From Castanea sativa (Eukaryota > Streptophyta > Magnoliopsida > Fagales > Fagaceae), in the NCBI RefSeq assembly GCF_040712315.1, contig NC_134022.1:7440001-7504000 (forward strand): 64,000 nt of DNA. Reading direction: 5' to 3'. Position numbers and translations under genes: made by a program. The notes below the pieces were generated by a model, which had not been told where the DNA came from, searched no databases, and saw only the letters and a list, made by a program, of their open reading frames with translations. Positions 23,700 to 36,000 of the stretch are shown here, one piece after another (positions within the stretch are counted from its first letter, which is position 1; every line of letters starts with the position of its first letter).

Positions 23700-24283
23700 T
23701 TTGAGTCTCCATATTTTGTTCTTATATACGTCTGCTAGAAGTAACAAAATTAATTATGAAAAAGTTAATAAAACAATTAATTAATGGGATGAAAATGTTA
23801 ATTGATATAGTAATATAATTATCGCATGAAATTAATACATATATAAATGGTAATTTATAAAAAAATTTTAAAAACTTAAAAGCTTATTTGGTATTTGTTC
23901 ATTTTCTTAAAGGCCTGTTTGTATTGATGTGGGTGATAGGAAGGATAGAATAGAGTTAGGAAAAAGTACCATTGTTTATATCTAAAAATGATAGATATAT
24001 TTGATAATTAAAAAAAATTATAATAACTTCAAGGAGTGATCTAAGTATATCGAATTTAAATAGATAATTTAATTACTTAAGAGTCATAAATCAATATTGA
24101 AGCATTAAAACGTTGATAAAATATTGAAGAGTTTCAAGAAATTTATGTGTTTTGAATTCTTTTAAGAAATTATACAATACTCAATATTTTTTCTTTTTCT
24201 CCTAATTCCTGTTTTTCATTATCAAAATTCTTAAATATTTTTTAAAAAAATTATATGTGCTTTTTTTCATATAATGAAATAAC

Positions 24284-24321
<38 letters not shown>

Positions 24322-24400
24322 ACGAATGCACCATTTATTTTCTTTTCTTTTTAAAAAAATAAACAAATGCTCTGAGAGAGGTCTAATACTTCTTCTTTTT
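23700..24400. other. AT-rich intergenic, (AAT)n tract
   Basis: A trinucleotide (ATA)n run occupies about 24283-24320. Nothing else is supported. Confidence 0.6.
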
Positions 24401-24402
24401 TT

Positions 24403-25476
24403 AAAATGCTCATGCACCTCCTAAACTTTAGAAAAGTGGTCATTACACTCCTAAATTTTTATTTTGGCCAATTTACTCTTTCAACTTTACACATCTACCA
24501 AATCACTACCTTTATTAGTTTGCTTTCAAAAGAAAATGCACATGAGACACACATGAAGCGAAGGAAAGAACTATTTTTTGAGTGAGGGAGACACAGTCGA
24601 TCAGAATGACCATCTCGTCGTTCAACCACAATATGGATCCACACTAGACACACCCAAAGAAAAAGTCTCAAATCTCTAAAACAAGTTTATTTCAATTTTA
24701 AGAAGGTTCTAATGGATCTAGATACGAGGGATTGCGCCACTAAAGCTCCTTAGGGATTTCCTAGAAACCCAAACAACCGAAGGTTTTTTGTTTTTAAGTT
24801 TTTAATTGAAAACAAAAATTTTGGGTTTTGAAGAATTCGATGTTGTTGGGATTTAGAACTAGATGTGGGTTTTACTGTTTTGGTTAGTTTTCTTTATTGA
24901 ATTGGTAAAGATTGTTAATATAGATTGTGGACTTGGCTATTGGGGTTGTTGATTACTGCTCCCAAAGAATTCGTCCAGAGAATGCTTGAAGGGTAAAAGA
25001 ATTGAAAGTCCAACATTCCATCCTTGTAAACCACACTTCATTGTAGGAAAACAGGGTCCCAAAACTAAGGCATCATGGGAAATATTTAGAATGTAAATAT
25101 CAGTAAAATGGTGGCTATTGAACAAGAGATCCATATTTGCAACTGGATGGTGCAGTGAGACCATAAACGGCAGGACAAAGACTTCCAGCCTCATAGGTAG
25201 GGATTCCACAGTGGTGTTCTAACCATTGCTCTCTCTCTCTCTTCTTCCCATCTTTTTTATTATGGTATTTTAAGCATCCCGTGTGTCTCACGGGATGCTT
25301 AAAATTTTGACAGCAAACTAATAAAGGTAGTAATTTGGCAGATGCGTAAAGTTGAAGGAATAAATTAACCAAAATAAAAGTTCAAGGGATATAATGATCA
25401 TTACTCTCACCAAAATAAAAGTTCAAGGGATGTAATGATCATTACTCTAAAGTTCAAGGAGTGTGTAGGCATTTTT
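24403..25476. mobile_element. Long-TIR (Mutator-like) element
   Basis: The left 130 bases and the reverse complement of the right end are similar over most of their length. Examples are AACTTTA(C)(A/G)CATCT(A/G)CCAAAT and TACTACCTTTATTAGTTTGCT. Long TIRs of this size suit Mutator-like elements. A 9-bp target duplication could not be fixed because the flanks are T- and A-tracts. The right TIR holds a tandem duplication (about 25378-25445). The interior includes a GC-richer stretch at 24930-25230 that may be a captured host fragment. Confidence 0.6.
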
Positions 25477-25597
25477 CCCAAAAAAAAAGAAAAGAAACGG
25501 TAACGAGAAGGAGAAGCACAAAAGATAAAACCTTTTGTAGGTTATTGCCAATTGGAATTCATATATATATATATATATTTGTTCGACTCGTTTAGAA

Positions 25598-25882
25598 AAC
25601 AACAATAATTTTTAGATCACTTGCACAACAAATAAAATGGAAAGTTTATTTAGTCAGAAGGAAAAGGTGAAGAAATTTTTAGTACAGAGCGTGTGTTATA
25701 CATATGTTCTCCACTCACGCCATCAATTACATGGCAACAATAATAATTTTTAGAAGATTACATGCACAAAAAAATAAAAATGGAAAGTTTATTTGGTCAG
25801 AAGAAAAAGGTGAAGAAATTTTTAGTACAAAGCATGTGTAATACATATGTTCTCCCCTCATGCCATCAATTACATGACCAAA
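25598..25882. repeat. Two-copy tandem duplication, about 140 bp
   Basis: The two copies (about 25598-25737 and 25738-25882) share GGAAAGTTTATTT, GGTGAAGAAATTTTTAGTAC and ATACATATGTTCTCC. They differ by scattered substitutions, so the duplication is not recent. Confidence 0.8.
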
Positions 25883-25904
25883 TTCAGCCAATGTTAGGAA
25901 CTTG

Positions 25905-25910
<6 letters not shown>

Positions 25911-26002
<92 letters not shown>

Positions 26003-26003
26003 T
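25911..26003. repeat. (TA)n(ATA)n microsatellite
   Basis: About 70 bases of TA repeats pass into (ATA)n. The ORF that reads through it as alternating Tyr-Ile is an artefact. Confidence 0.9.
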
Positions 26004-26056
26004 CAACAGTTGGAGGATGAAGTATTTAAACCTTAGATGTTTACATAATGACAAAA

Positions 26057-26204
26057 CTTAGAGTTTGTTTGTTATCATTGTTTAAACAACAGTTTTCAGT
26101 GTTTAAACAACATTATATGTATTTTCATACACTTTTGCACCCATATGTATTTCTAAAAAATACAAACAACATTATTAGAACAATATTACCAAACGGGCCC
26201 TAAG
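26057..26204. mobile_element. Small MITE
   Basis: The ends CTTAGAGTTTGTTTGTTATC and (reverse complement) CTTAGGGCCCGTTTGGTAAT form an inverted repeat. The middle has two copies of GTTTAAACAACA. It is non-coding. Confidence 0.6.
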
Positions 26205-26516
26205 TGTTAGCTTGTGTTAGGAACTTAGTGTTTTTCTTTTTAATGATAAAACTTAAATATAGTACCTTAGATGTTATTCCTTAAGTTCTCCTCTTGAGAT
26301 TCAGTCATATGGCTACTTAATTAAAAAATACTCATTCATCCCATGAAAAAAAAAATCCTCATAGTAGAATCTTAAGAGGAAAACCTAAGAAACAACACCT
26401 AATTATTGTACTTAAGTCTTGCAATTTTTTTAATAATCCAACAATTTTAAACCGTAGATGTCTACATAGTGACATAACTAAGTGTTAGCTTATGGGGCCA
26501 TCTTCCTCCAATTTAC

Positions 26517-26828
26517 TTTTGGCTAAAAGGCAAAGTCTGCGCTTTATATTTTACCAAAATTCATTTTAGTCCTCTACTTTTCAGTTTTATTTAATTAAGA
26601 CTTTTCCATTAACTTTTGTTATATATCATGGTTAAATTTCAAATTTTTAAAATTTTTTTTCAAATTTTTTAATTAAAAAATTCAATCAATGATTGAAAAG
26701 TATTTTCCTAGATTTTTTTTTAACAAAAATTGACGAAAATTCCTTAATTGAATGAATCTGAAACTTAGAATACTGAAATAAATGAAAAAAAAAAAATTAG
26801 AGGGTGAGTTTTGCATTTTAGCCAAAAA
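26517..26828. mobile_element. Small TIR element
   Basis: The ends TTTTGGCTAAAAGGCAAA and (reverse complement) TTTTTGGCTAAAATGCAAA are inverted. The interior is AT-rich and non-coding. The target duplication is unclear. Confidence 0.5.
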
Positions 26829-27155
26829 TTTTAAACAAAATATACGTAGTATATATACTTACTACTAAAATTTTGAGAGAATTAGCTTACCAAACTAAGA
26901 ACTGCCCCCTAAAAGATATCAAGCGACCTTTGTTGTTATAAAATTATTTCTTATATTTACCAAAATTTTGGATCATTCATGATTTTAAAGAATTCATTAG
27001 TTCCATTGTAAATTGTCTATTTATATTGGATACAAGTTGATAATTTTGTATTTAATATTTATGAATTATGATTGACTCTAACGTTAGATGTGTGTGTGTG
27101 CACAATTGCACGTGGTTTTTCTTGACTAATCTATCAGTAGCATATAACTTGGCCC

Positions 27156-28260
27156 TAGGGGTGTTTTGGTCGGTTTTCTAAGTGTTGGCCAACCGAAACC
27201 GAAACTTTCGGTGTGTGAAATCTTCAACCGAAACCGACCGAAGTAATTGGAAATCAATCGGTTTCGGTCGGTTTCGGTGTTTTTTCGGTTTGAAAGCAAA
27301 CAAAGAGAAAAAATAAACAAACCCAGAATATAAAAAAGAGAGGGAATTGAAAAAACAACCAAACCCATAATATAAACAACCAAGCACACGGGACAATCAC
27401 AAATTCAAAACCCACTATTATTTTAGCTTCTACAATCATCTAAACTGATCCAAATACCCCTAGAAAACAAGCATATACGCAAAGATCCGATCTAAGATCC
27501 AATCTTTTTAGAAAACAAACAAAACCCAGAAACATATTCGGATTCCACATACCAATTCAATCTCAAAAAACAATAAAACTTCAATCTTTTTTAACAATTA
27601 GAAGCTCAATACAGAAACTAAAATTATAAAAAAAAAAAAAAAAAAAATAAAAAAACCGAACTGAAACCAAAGTTTCTTTGATATAAACAGACCGGCATGT
27701 GGAGGCCAGCGTAGGAAGGACGGCATAGGAAGGCCGGCTTGTGGAGAGTGAAGTGTACTGGTTGGCGCATTGGAGGGGGTTGGAGCAATTGGTGGGGGAA
27801 GAGCTGGAGGCGAGGTTGACGACTGGAAAAAAAAATGGTGAGAGAAAAAAAATTGTGGACTGGCGGCTGGAAAGAAAATTAGGAAAGGGTAAGACTTAAG
27901 AGGGTGAGAGCTTATAAATATAAGAGCTAGGGCTTTGGTTTTAAAAAATTAAAAAACTCAAAAATGTATGGACGAAGGCTCGAACGAGGGACCGCTTAGT
28001 CATTAAAGCCACAGAATACCACTATGCTACAAACTCCAACGTGACTTAATGTTACATAAATATATATATATATATATATATCGGTTTGGTTCGGTCGGTT
28101 CGGTGCATTAAAATTTTCCACCGACAACCGAACCGAAATTTTCGGTTTTATTATATAAAAAGCCGAAACTGAACTGAACCGAAACCAAACCGAAATTTTT
28201 GCATCGGTTCGGTCGGTTTGAAGCGGTTTTTTCGGTTCGTCGGTTTTTTGCACACCCCTA
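27156..28260. mobile_element. Non-autonomous hAT element, 1.1 kb
   Basis: It begins TAGGGGTGTTTTGG and ends GCACACCCCTA, and is flanked by a perfect 8-bp duplication CTTGGCCC (27148-27155, 28261-28268). Subterminal arms are packed with CGGTTTCGG / CCGAAACCG motifs in both orientations, a common binding-site pattern for hAT transposases. The ORFs of 60-90 codons across the arms are by-products of these repeats. No transposase is present. Confidence 0.85.
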
Positions 28261-28268
28261 CTTGGCCC

Positions 28269-28962
28269 CTCAAGCTAGCAAAAAATCCTAATTTCGCCCT
28301 TGTGTTTAAATTTGACAATGCCATAAAATTTTGATTGAGTTATAAGAATTTATGCATTATATACTTAGGGTTTGGTTTGATAGAGAGAATATAAAAGTGA
28401 AACAGAAGTGAAAAAAAAAAAAATGTTGGAAAAAAAATATTAGAATACTTAATTTAAAATCCTTTTAATCGAACAAATAATAGTTTAGAAATCAAAAAAA
28501 TTGTTAAATTTCTTTTGTGTTATCTTTGAATTATTTTAAATATATTTAATAAAAGTATCAAATTATTACTTTTTTTCCCTATTAGAAGATCAAATTTTGA
28601 TGACATCATATAGAGAATGTTTATATCTCTTCTTCCTTCTTTCCAACTTTTTACTTTACCAAATGAGAGAATTATTCATCCTTTAGTTTTTCTTCCATGT
28701 CTTCAATCATTCTCTTGATTCCTTGTTAAACACACAATAATAGACTCTTTTCTTTTCTTTTTTGAGAAAAATAACAAACTTTTACTAATGAAGTTAGTTA
28801 AGGACATGACTTGTCAAGAATCACGCACATGAACATACCAATTATCAAAAAGCATGACGTTATAAAGCATATAGATGCAAACGCATATGCACACAAAACT
28901 TCATATAAACAAATATGCATGAATCAAAAATTTACTTATCAGTTCACTTGCAAACACTTATA
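28269..28962. other. AT-rich intergenic sequence
   Basis: Nothing supported beyond a possible old MITE between a TTTGGTTTGATAGAGAGAA at 28371 and an ACCAAATGAGAGAATT at 28658. Confidence 0.4.
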
Positions 28963-28967
28963 TATGC

Positions 28968-29656
28968 TGATGATGCCGAAGAAATCACCAGTAAACTGCG
29001 AGTACTCCTCAGATCGAAGCAACACCTGCGAAGAGAAAATAGATGATCGAACAGAGAGCACCGGTGTGGTGCCAGCCAAAAACCCTCCGACGATCAAGTT
29101 AGAGTCTTTTAAACAACCCTAGAGTGCCAGAGTTGAGATAATTGTGTGTACCTTTGGATCATGAGGGTTTTGGGGTATATATAGTGGTATGGAGCCAAAA
29201 TAAACGCCTTGGTGAAGAAGTACTTTCCTTTTAGAAGAGTAATTCGTGGATCTTTGCCTATTGTATAGAGCCCTTTCCTTATAGGAGTCTTCTTGACTAA
29301 GGTTGAACGTGTAGCGCAAGAACTTTCCTTATATTCACGTATGTAGAAGTCAAGATAGGCTAAGAATGAAGGTTGGATTACTTCTTCAGCTTTTACCTGC
29401 CAAGGTCGTCAGCCCACGTGTGCCTCCTACACAATCGTCAGCCTGTGTACATCTCCAAAAAGAACGTCAGCTAAGGACCTTCACAATCAAGGTCATCAGC
29501 CTTGACTCGTCAGCTTGATACTTTAGCCTCACCTCACCCCGTAAGGGGTGTGACCTCGAGTCGTCAAAAGAAGGCGTCCTAATGAGAATGGCTGACGGGT
29601 TGTATATTCCCGTCAGCCTTCTTAATGTACTGAGCTTGTAAAAAACATCACTATCA
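28968..29656 (-). mobile_element. Solo LTR with 5-bp TSD
   Basis: The element starts TGATGATGCC and ends CACTATCA, flanked by TATGC on both sides (28963-28967, 29657-29661). Its U5-like part (CCGGTGTGGTGCCAGCC; CTCCGACGATC) and the minus-strand TATA (CTATATATAC, about 29175) match the solo LTR at 2148-3469. It is 689 bp with no internal region, so it was left by LTR-LTR recombination. Confidence 0.8.
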
Positions 29657-29692
29657 TATGCACAAATGAGCGTGTATATTATGGATTTATGG

Positions 29693-29849
29693 TAGGGGTG
29701 GCAAATGGGCGGGTTGGGTCATAAATATGTTGGGTGTGTAATTACTCATTTATCCATTTATGACTCATTTATATATAAATTAATTATCCATTGCCAACGC
29801 AACTCATTTAATTAGTAACCCACCCATTTAACCCAATATGACCCAAATA
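29693..29849. mobile_element. hAT-like left terminus, right end missing
   Basis: It starts TAGGGGTGGCAAATGGG, a terminus shared by many plant hAT elements, followed by repeated GGGT / ACCC motifs. No matching CCACCCCTA end occurs within the next several kilobases, so the element is truncated. It passes directly into the minisatellite. Confidence 0.4.
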
Positions 29850-31608
29850 CTTCTAAAACTACTTGAATACCCTATTGACCTCCAAAATTATCAAAATACC
29901 CTAAATTACCTCAAATGACCCAAATACCCTTACACTTCCAAAATTACCAATATACCCTTGGACATCCAAAATTATTCCCAAAATATCTAAAATGAGCATA
30001 ATATTGCCAAAATCTCAAAAATTAGCAAAATATTCATGAAACCTCTAAAATAACCAAAATACCCCTGATATCTCTAAAATTACCAAATATGCTCAAAAAC
30101 CACTAAATCACCAAAATACCTCCAAAATCTCTAGAATGAGCAAAATAGCCCCCAAAAACCTCTAAAATGTCCAAAATATCCTTGAAACCTAAAAATAACC
30201 AAAACACCCCCATAAACCTAAAAAAATAACTAAAATGCCCCCAAAACATAAAAATTACCTAAATAACCCCGAAATCTAAAAGATGACCAAAATATCCCTA
30301 AAACCTTAAAAAGAATTACCAAATTACCCTATAACCTAAAAATGACAGAAATACCTCTGAAACCTGTAAAATTACCAAAATACCCCATAAACCTAAAAAA
30401 TGGCCAAAATACCCTAAAACCTAAAAAATGACTGAAATACCCCTGAAACATATAAAATGACCAGAATACCCTCAAAACCTTTAAAATGACCAACATACCC
30501 CCAAAACCTTAAAAAATGACCGAAATGCCCCGAAAACCTAAAAATGACCAAAATACACCCTAAACCTAAAAAATGACCAAAATATTCTCAAAACCAAAAA
30601 ATTACCAAAATACCCCCATAAACCTAAAAATGACCAAAATACCCCCTAAACCAAAAAAATGTCTAAAATACCCTTGAAACCTAAAAATTACCAAAATATC
30701 CCTAAAATCTAAAAGATGACCAAAACACCTCCAAAACTTAAAAAATTACCAAAATATCCCCGAAACAAAAAAAAAAAACCAAAATATCCCATAAACCTAA
30801 AAAATGATCAAAACACCCCCTAAACCAAAAGAATGACTGAAATACCCTAAAAACCTATCAAAACACCCCCAAAACCTAAAAATGACTTGAAATATCCCCG
30901 AAACCAAAAAATTATCAAAATAACCCATAAACCTAAAAAATGACTAAAATACCCCCTAAACCAAAAAAATGACTAAAATACCCCCAAAACCAAAAAAATT
31001 ACCAAATCACCCCCATAATCTAAAAAATGACCGAAATACCCCCTGAAACCTGTATAATTACAAAATACCCCCTAAACCTAAAAAATTACCAAAATACCCT
31101 GAAGCCTATAAAATGACTGAAATACTCCTAAAACTTATAAAACGACCAAAATACTCTCAAAATTTTTAAAATGAACAAAATGCCCCCAAAGCCTAAAAAA
31201 TTGCCAAAATACCTCTGAAACCCAAAAATAACCAAAATATCCCACAAACCTAAAAAATAACTGAAATACCTCTATAATCTAAAAAAATAACCGAAATACC
31301 CCCTGAAACCTAAAGATGACCAAAATACCCCCCTAAACCTAAAAAAAATGACCAAAAGACCCTCAAAACCTAAAAATAACCAAAATACCCCCTAAACCTA
31401 AAAAGTGATCGAAATACCTATGAAACCTAAAAAATGAATGAAATACCCTTGAAACCTATAAAATGACCAAAATACCCCCAAAACTTAAAAATGACTAAAA
31501 TACCCCTTAAACCTAAAAAATTACCGAAATACTTTTGAAACCTAAAAAATGACTGAAATACCCCCAAAAATTACCGAAATAGCCCTAAAAATTACCGAAA
31601 TAACCCCT
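29850..31608. repeat. C-rich degenerate minisatellite, 1.75 kb
   Basis: About 60 imperfect units of roughly 28-32 bp share AAAATGACCAAAATACCCC and AAACCTA. Unit length varies, with variants such as TTACC for TGACC. The strand asymmetry (C and A on plus, G and T on minus) is strong over the whole array. It is non-coding in all frames. It ends abruptly next to a DREB2 promoter remnant at 31611. Confidence 0.9.
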
Positions 31609-31610
31609 AA

Positions 31611-31760
31611 ACTAGAAAGCACCACGTCATATGATAAATTGAATCCTCTATAGCATAAACTGTGCACAAAACAAAAAGAGAAGTCTATAAGTACACGGCT
31701 TTGGTAGCACACACTCTCAAACAACTCTGAAAACCCAAAACAAAACGAATGTGAACATTT
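31611..31760 (+). promoter_or_regulatory. DREB2 promoter and leader remnant
   Basis: The order of motifs matches the promoter of the intact gene at 49170-49330: TAGAAAGCACCACGTCATATGA against TAGAAAATCGCCACGTCAGATGA; TCTATAAGTACACGGCTTTG against the real TATA region; then CACACACTCTCAAA. This is the left edge of the most upstream DREB2 copy in the window. The downstream leader is replaced by transposon sequence. Confidence 0.65.
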
Positions 31761-31889
31761 ATTTCAATTTAATATTTGGAGTACTATGCTTAAAATTTAA
31801 TTATTTGATTATGGATGAATATTGGTTTATACAGGAGTATTGTTTTTATAATTACAATTTGAAAATTTTTGTGTATAGCAGCATTTAAC

Positions 31890-32893
31890 AAAACGCTACA
31901 ATATATGTCTATTATAGCAATTTTAAAAACGCTGCAACATATATATGCGTATATATATATGTAATAGCGTAACGTTGCAATAAATTATTTATTGCAGTGT
32001 TTTTTTAGACCCATTACATTGCATTTTGAATAAGTGAATTTAGGGTTTATTGAAGTGTTTTTTTACCATTGTAATGAAAATGCTGCAAAGGTAAAAATGT
32101 ATTGTGGCGTTTCTATTAAACGTTGCAATGGGGACATTGTTGTGGTTCTGTTGCAGTGGTCAGAAAAGTATTGCAAGAAAATGTTGCAAAACCTATTACA
32201 CCATTTTCTTTTTTTGTGGAGTTTTGCAGCGTTTTGTGGAGTTTGTTTCACAGTTTCATTGTACAACTGTTTGATGGGATGGGACACCTTTTTTGCATAG
32301 CTTTTCTGCCCTTTTCTGCCATGACAATTCACAATTGATTGGACACGTTTTTTCTTTAAAACTTAGCCATAGGATGAAATTCAATGGATGATAGGAGTAG
32401 TGGAGTACAGGCTCGACACTTTTTCACTTTTTTTTTTTTTTTAAGTGTCCAACCCACTGCCCACAGTTATAAGTTTCTCACTTTTTTTTTTATCTGACAG
32501 TTTATCTATTATTATACCAATTAATAATTTGATGTATATTATATCAACTCATTTGTATTATAGTGACACTAATTTATTAAACCATGTATTAGATTAATTT
32601 TCATTTGTGTAGGTTTAAACTTTAAAGTGGTCACGGCTTTAGAAAAATTGCAATAACCAGGTACTATTGTTCTATACTTTAAATTTTATTTTTAGTTAAA
32701 TTATCATTTTTAATTATAAATTGTGTTTTATTTATATATAAATATTTTCTCATTATAAATTTCTACTAGAAAATATTTATCCGGATATGAAAAACTTTTA
32801 AAAAAGAGAAAAGGCCTCATTTAAAATTTTCGCCTAAGGCCCTAAAAATTTTTGAGCTGGCCCTGGCTACAATAGATTCAATTTCCTATTGTG
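31890..32893. mobile_element. CACTA-like terminus region, copy 1 (interrupted)
   Basis: The repeat has TTGCAGTG/CACTGCAA-type motifs (AACGCTGCAAC, ATTGCAGTG, GTTTTGCAGCG) also seen at 40.63-41.87 kb. It ends TTTCCTATTGTG at 32893, a mutated form of the TTTCTTGTAGTG (inverse CACTACAAGAAA) end seen in copies 2 and 3. Relative to those copies it carries extra DNA (about 32270-32870), which ends in a hAT-like terminus resembling the element at 19793. Confidence 0.5.
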
Positions 32894-32908
32894 TGATCAA
32901 GGTGTGCC

Positions 32909-33013
32909 ATGGAATCTTCAAAGAAGAGGAAGAGTAGAGGTGATGGAATGCTTGTATCTGTGGCTAAAACATTGGCCAAGTGGAGAGACTATAATGCTCA
33001 GCTTGAGTCTTTA
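32909..33013 (+). pseudogene. DREB2 first-exon fragment, copy 1
   Basis: The ATG at 32909 opens [14 protein letters not shown]...ETLAKW-like sequence (here [16 protein letters not shown]), the first ~34 codons of the DREB2 gene at 49896. Homology stops exactly at GAGTCTT, where TATATA follows and then the Helitron (33020). The AP2 domain is absent, so any product would be only the basic N-terminal tail. Confidence 0.8.
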
Positions 33014-36000
33014 TATATACTAGTGTTTAACCCGCGCAATGCGCGGGATCATTCTATTATTAGTAAAATTGTTGTATACACAAACAGTTACATGTGAAGT
33101 GTATATATCCATACTCTACTTCTAAGGAAGGTAAATGTTCTTTATAAAATTAGTTAGTAACATTTTACAAAAGGGGGCAATTTTGGGTAAGTTTCTTTAT
33201 CATCATGGGTTTAATTTTTTTTAAATCTTAAGATTTCTCTCTCTCTATCTCTCTTATATGTATTATCTTTGCATTTTTTTATTTATTTAAATAAAAAAAA
33301 AAAAAAAGCAATAATGTATTTGTATCTAAAAATTCTTGAGATTTTATGAGAACGTATATAAGTGAATAAGTTAAAAAGCTTAATGTTGAAAATATATAAT
33401 TCTTGACAAAAACTTGAATTTTGTTATTTTATGACAGCATGAACACAATTTTCCACAAGCCATATATATATACTCACAAAATATTCCATATGATTATTGA
33501 CAGACAGATTTTAAAATGGTCTTTATGAAGCAATGTTTAAAGAATTTATAAATACAAAGTGACAGAAAGAGAAATGAACCTCTTGACGCATAAAAGTCCA
33601 TATTTGTACCAGGTGAATGCAACATAAAGTTGTCATGAGATAATGTTGTTCTATCCCTCTTGTTTTTTTTTTCCTCTTTTCAGCAATGACCATTTCCCTA
33701 GATTTCCTAGCCTGGGTAAGTATATTTGTAAACTTTTTTTTTTCTTTAATGCCATTTTCAGCTGGATTGCCTCTCAAACATTAGTATCCGTCTTTTTAGG
33801 CGCACTTGTCTTGCATTTTCCATTTTTTAATAAGTCAGAAATGACTAATCTGAATTAACATGTGGGGGAAAATATGTCATTATGAATATAAAATTTCTGA
33901 TAAGAGTCAATATAAATGAGCTGCTACAAATTGAGATTCTATAAAACACGTGATTGTGTATTATATAATTAATTATATATGTTATATAATTAATTATAAT
34001 TATTTAAAATTCAAAAAACATAGTAGATCTATATAAATGAAACCTTACAAATTTTGAATCAACACCAAACAAACACTAGTGGGGATAAATGCAAAAGACC
34101 AAAATACATAATAAACAATGCTATCCCAATTTGCAAGTATGTTTGATCATATCTAAAACAAATTAATAAAGTACTAATATACGTCATTGACATAGTCAAT
34201 CTTTCTTTAAGAGACTAATTTTCAATTGGTAATCTTAGTCAAAGTTAATTTTTGATGTTTTCTACTAAAACTGAAGATGATTAAAGAGTAATTAACACTG
34301 CAAATGTTTGATACCCCTTTGCAGCTTCAGCTTTGTGGTCACCGGAGTTAATAATTGGAAATTTTAGACAAATTAAGTTTCATATGGATCGTGATTTGGG
34401 CTATTACAAACCCTTCATTTAATCGAATAATCCTTCCTCTTGAACTTTTTCTTAACACTTTCATGAAAGCCAAATCATAAAGAAACAAAAGCACCTAAAC
34501 ATATACACTCAATAAGACAGCAAGAATCAAGATTAATTACACTAAAGTTCTTCAAATTTTTAAGGCTTTGCTTCAATATTACACAGAGATAGATTAAATT
34601 ATATTCACACCCAAGTTATGGAATTCATGAAGCTTTTCACCCATTATTATGTAATCTTCTATTCACAAAATAAATAAATTAAATTAAAGCATCTATAAGT
34701 ACTCAATCCAAAATACTATGACATACACAATAAAAACAAATGAATAAACAAAATTAACACAGCTAACAACAACAACATTTAAAAAAAACCTGCCAATAAA
34801 CTGAGCCTAATCGCCTGAGCAGTACAAAAATTAAAAGAAACAAAGTCTAATAGAACAATTTTGAAACATATACGAGAGATTATTGTTAACATACTTATCA
34901 AAAAAAATTATTCTTAACGCAAAAGGAAAGCGTAAGATGCTCCAAAAACAAAAAAAACAAAAAACAGAATAAGCATTCTAGTAAATTAGAGACACATATC
35001 AATAGAGAAATAATAGTAAAATTAAATATCAAGAAGTAAAACAACAAAGGCGATCGGAGTAAATGCAGTTCAATCTGCAAAAACTCAGTAATTAACTTAA
35101 AAAACCAATAATTTTATTTACAAAAAATTACAAAATAACTATACTCCCCAAACATTCAAATTTTAAAACATCCATCTTACAAATATGGCTATTAACAAAT
35201 CATAGAATACAAAATATAGGTCATTAGAGATAGGTGATTAGAGATGGCATCACAAAATTGGTTCTAACAGCCATATATGAAAGAAAAGCCAATAGGAAAT
35301 AACACTACACTATTCTAGCGCAGAAAATATATATTGATAATTTAAATAAATAAATAAAAAATATATATATATATATATATATAGGCAAAGATTCCCTTAG
35401 GAAAAATCATTACAAGCCAACACAAAAAATCCTAAAAGAAAACTACGACCTATTAAGAAAATCAACCCTTAATGGACACAAAGAAAAAGCTTCATCTATT
35501 GAAGTATAATAAATGGTCTTATCAGTGAGAGGATCCTTTGTATCATTAAGTAATTGGGAATGAGAAGTTAAAGACTTTAGATAAACTGGGAAAAAAATTT
35601 TGATTTAGTAATCTCTTAGCATGCAGTCATCGACAAAACATAATTAGTTCAAGAAAACTAAAAAAAAACAGAACTGAAGTAATTGGAAAAAAAAATTAGG
35701 AAAAAAGGTAGTCAAACCTTAATCCTTGATTGAGTAATGCAGCAAAACAGTATTTAACAAAGTCTTAAAAGAAAGCTACAACCCATTAAAAAAATCAACA
35801 CTTAATGGACACATAATAAATATAACCTCTGTTAGTAGAGAAAGTAAAACCTAATATTTGACTCCTTCTTTTGATTCAAAATGTTGTATTACTAAAGCAC
35901 ATCCCTAAGAATCCATTACTCATCAATAGAAAATCAGCCCACTACCTTCTTTTTATCTCTTCATTGGGTTACGAAGCAAAATTTTGAATAAAAACTCAAA

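Noticed and set aside
25762..25980. 72-codon ORF ending in repeated Tyr-Ile
   Set aside because: The second half is a translated (TA)n microsatellite.
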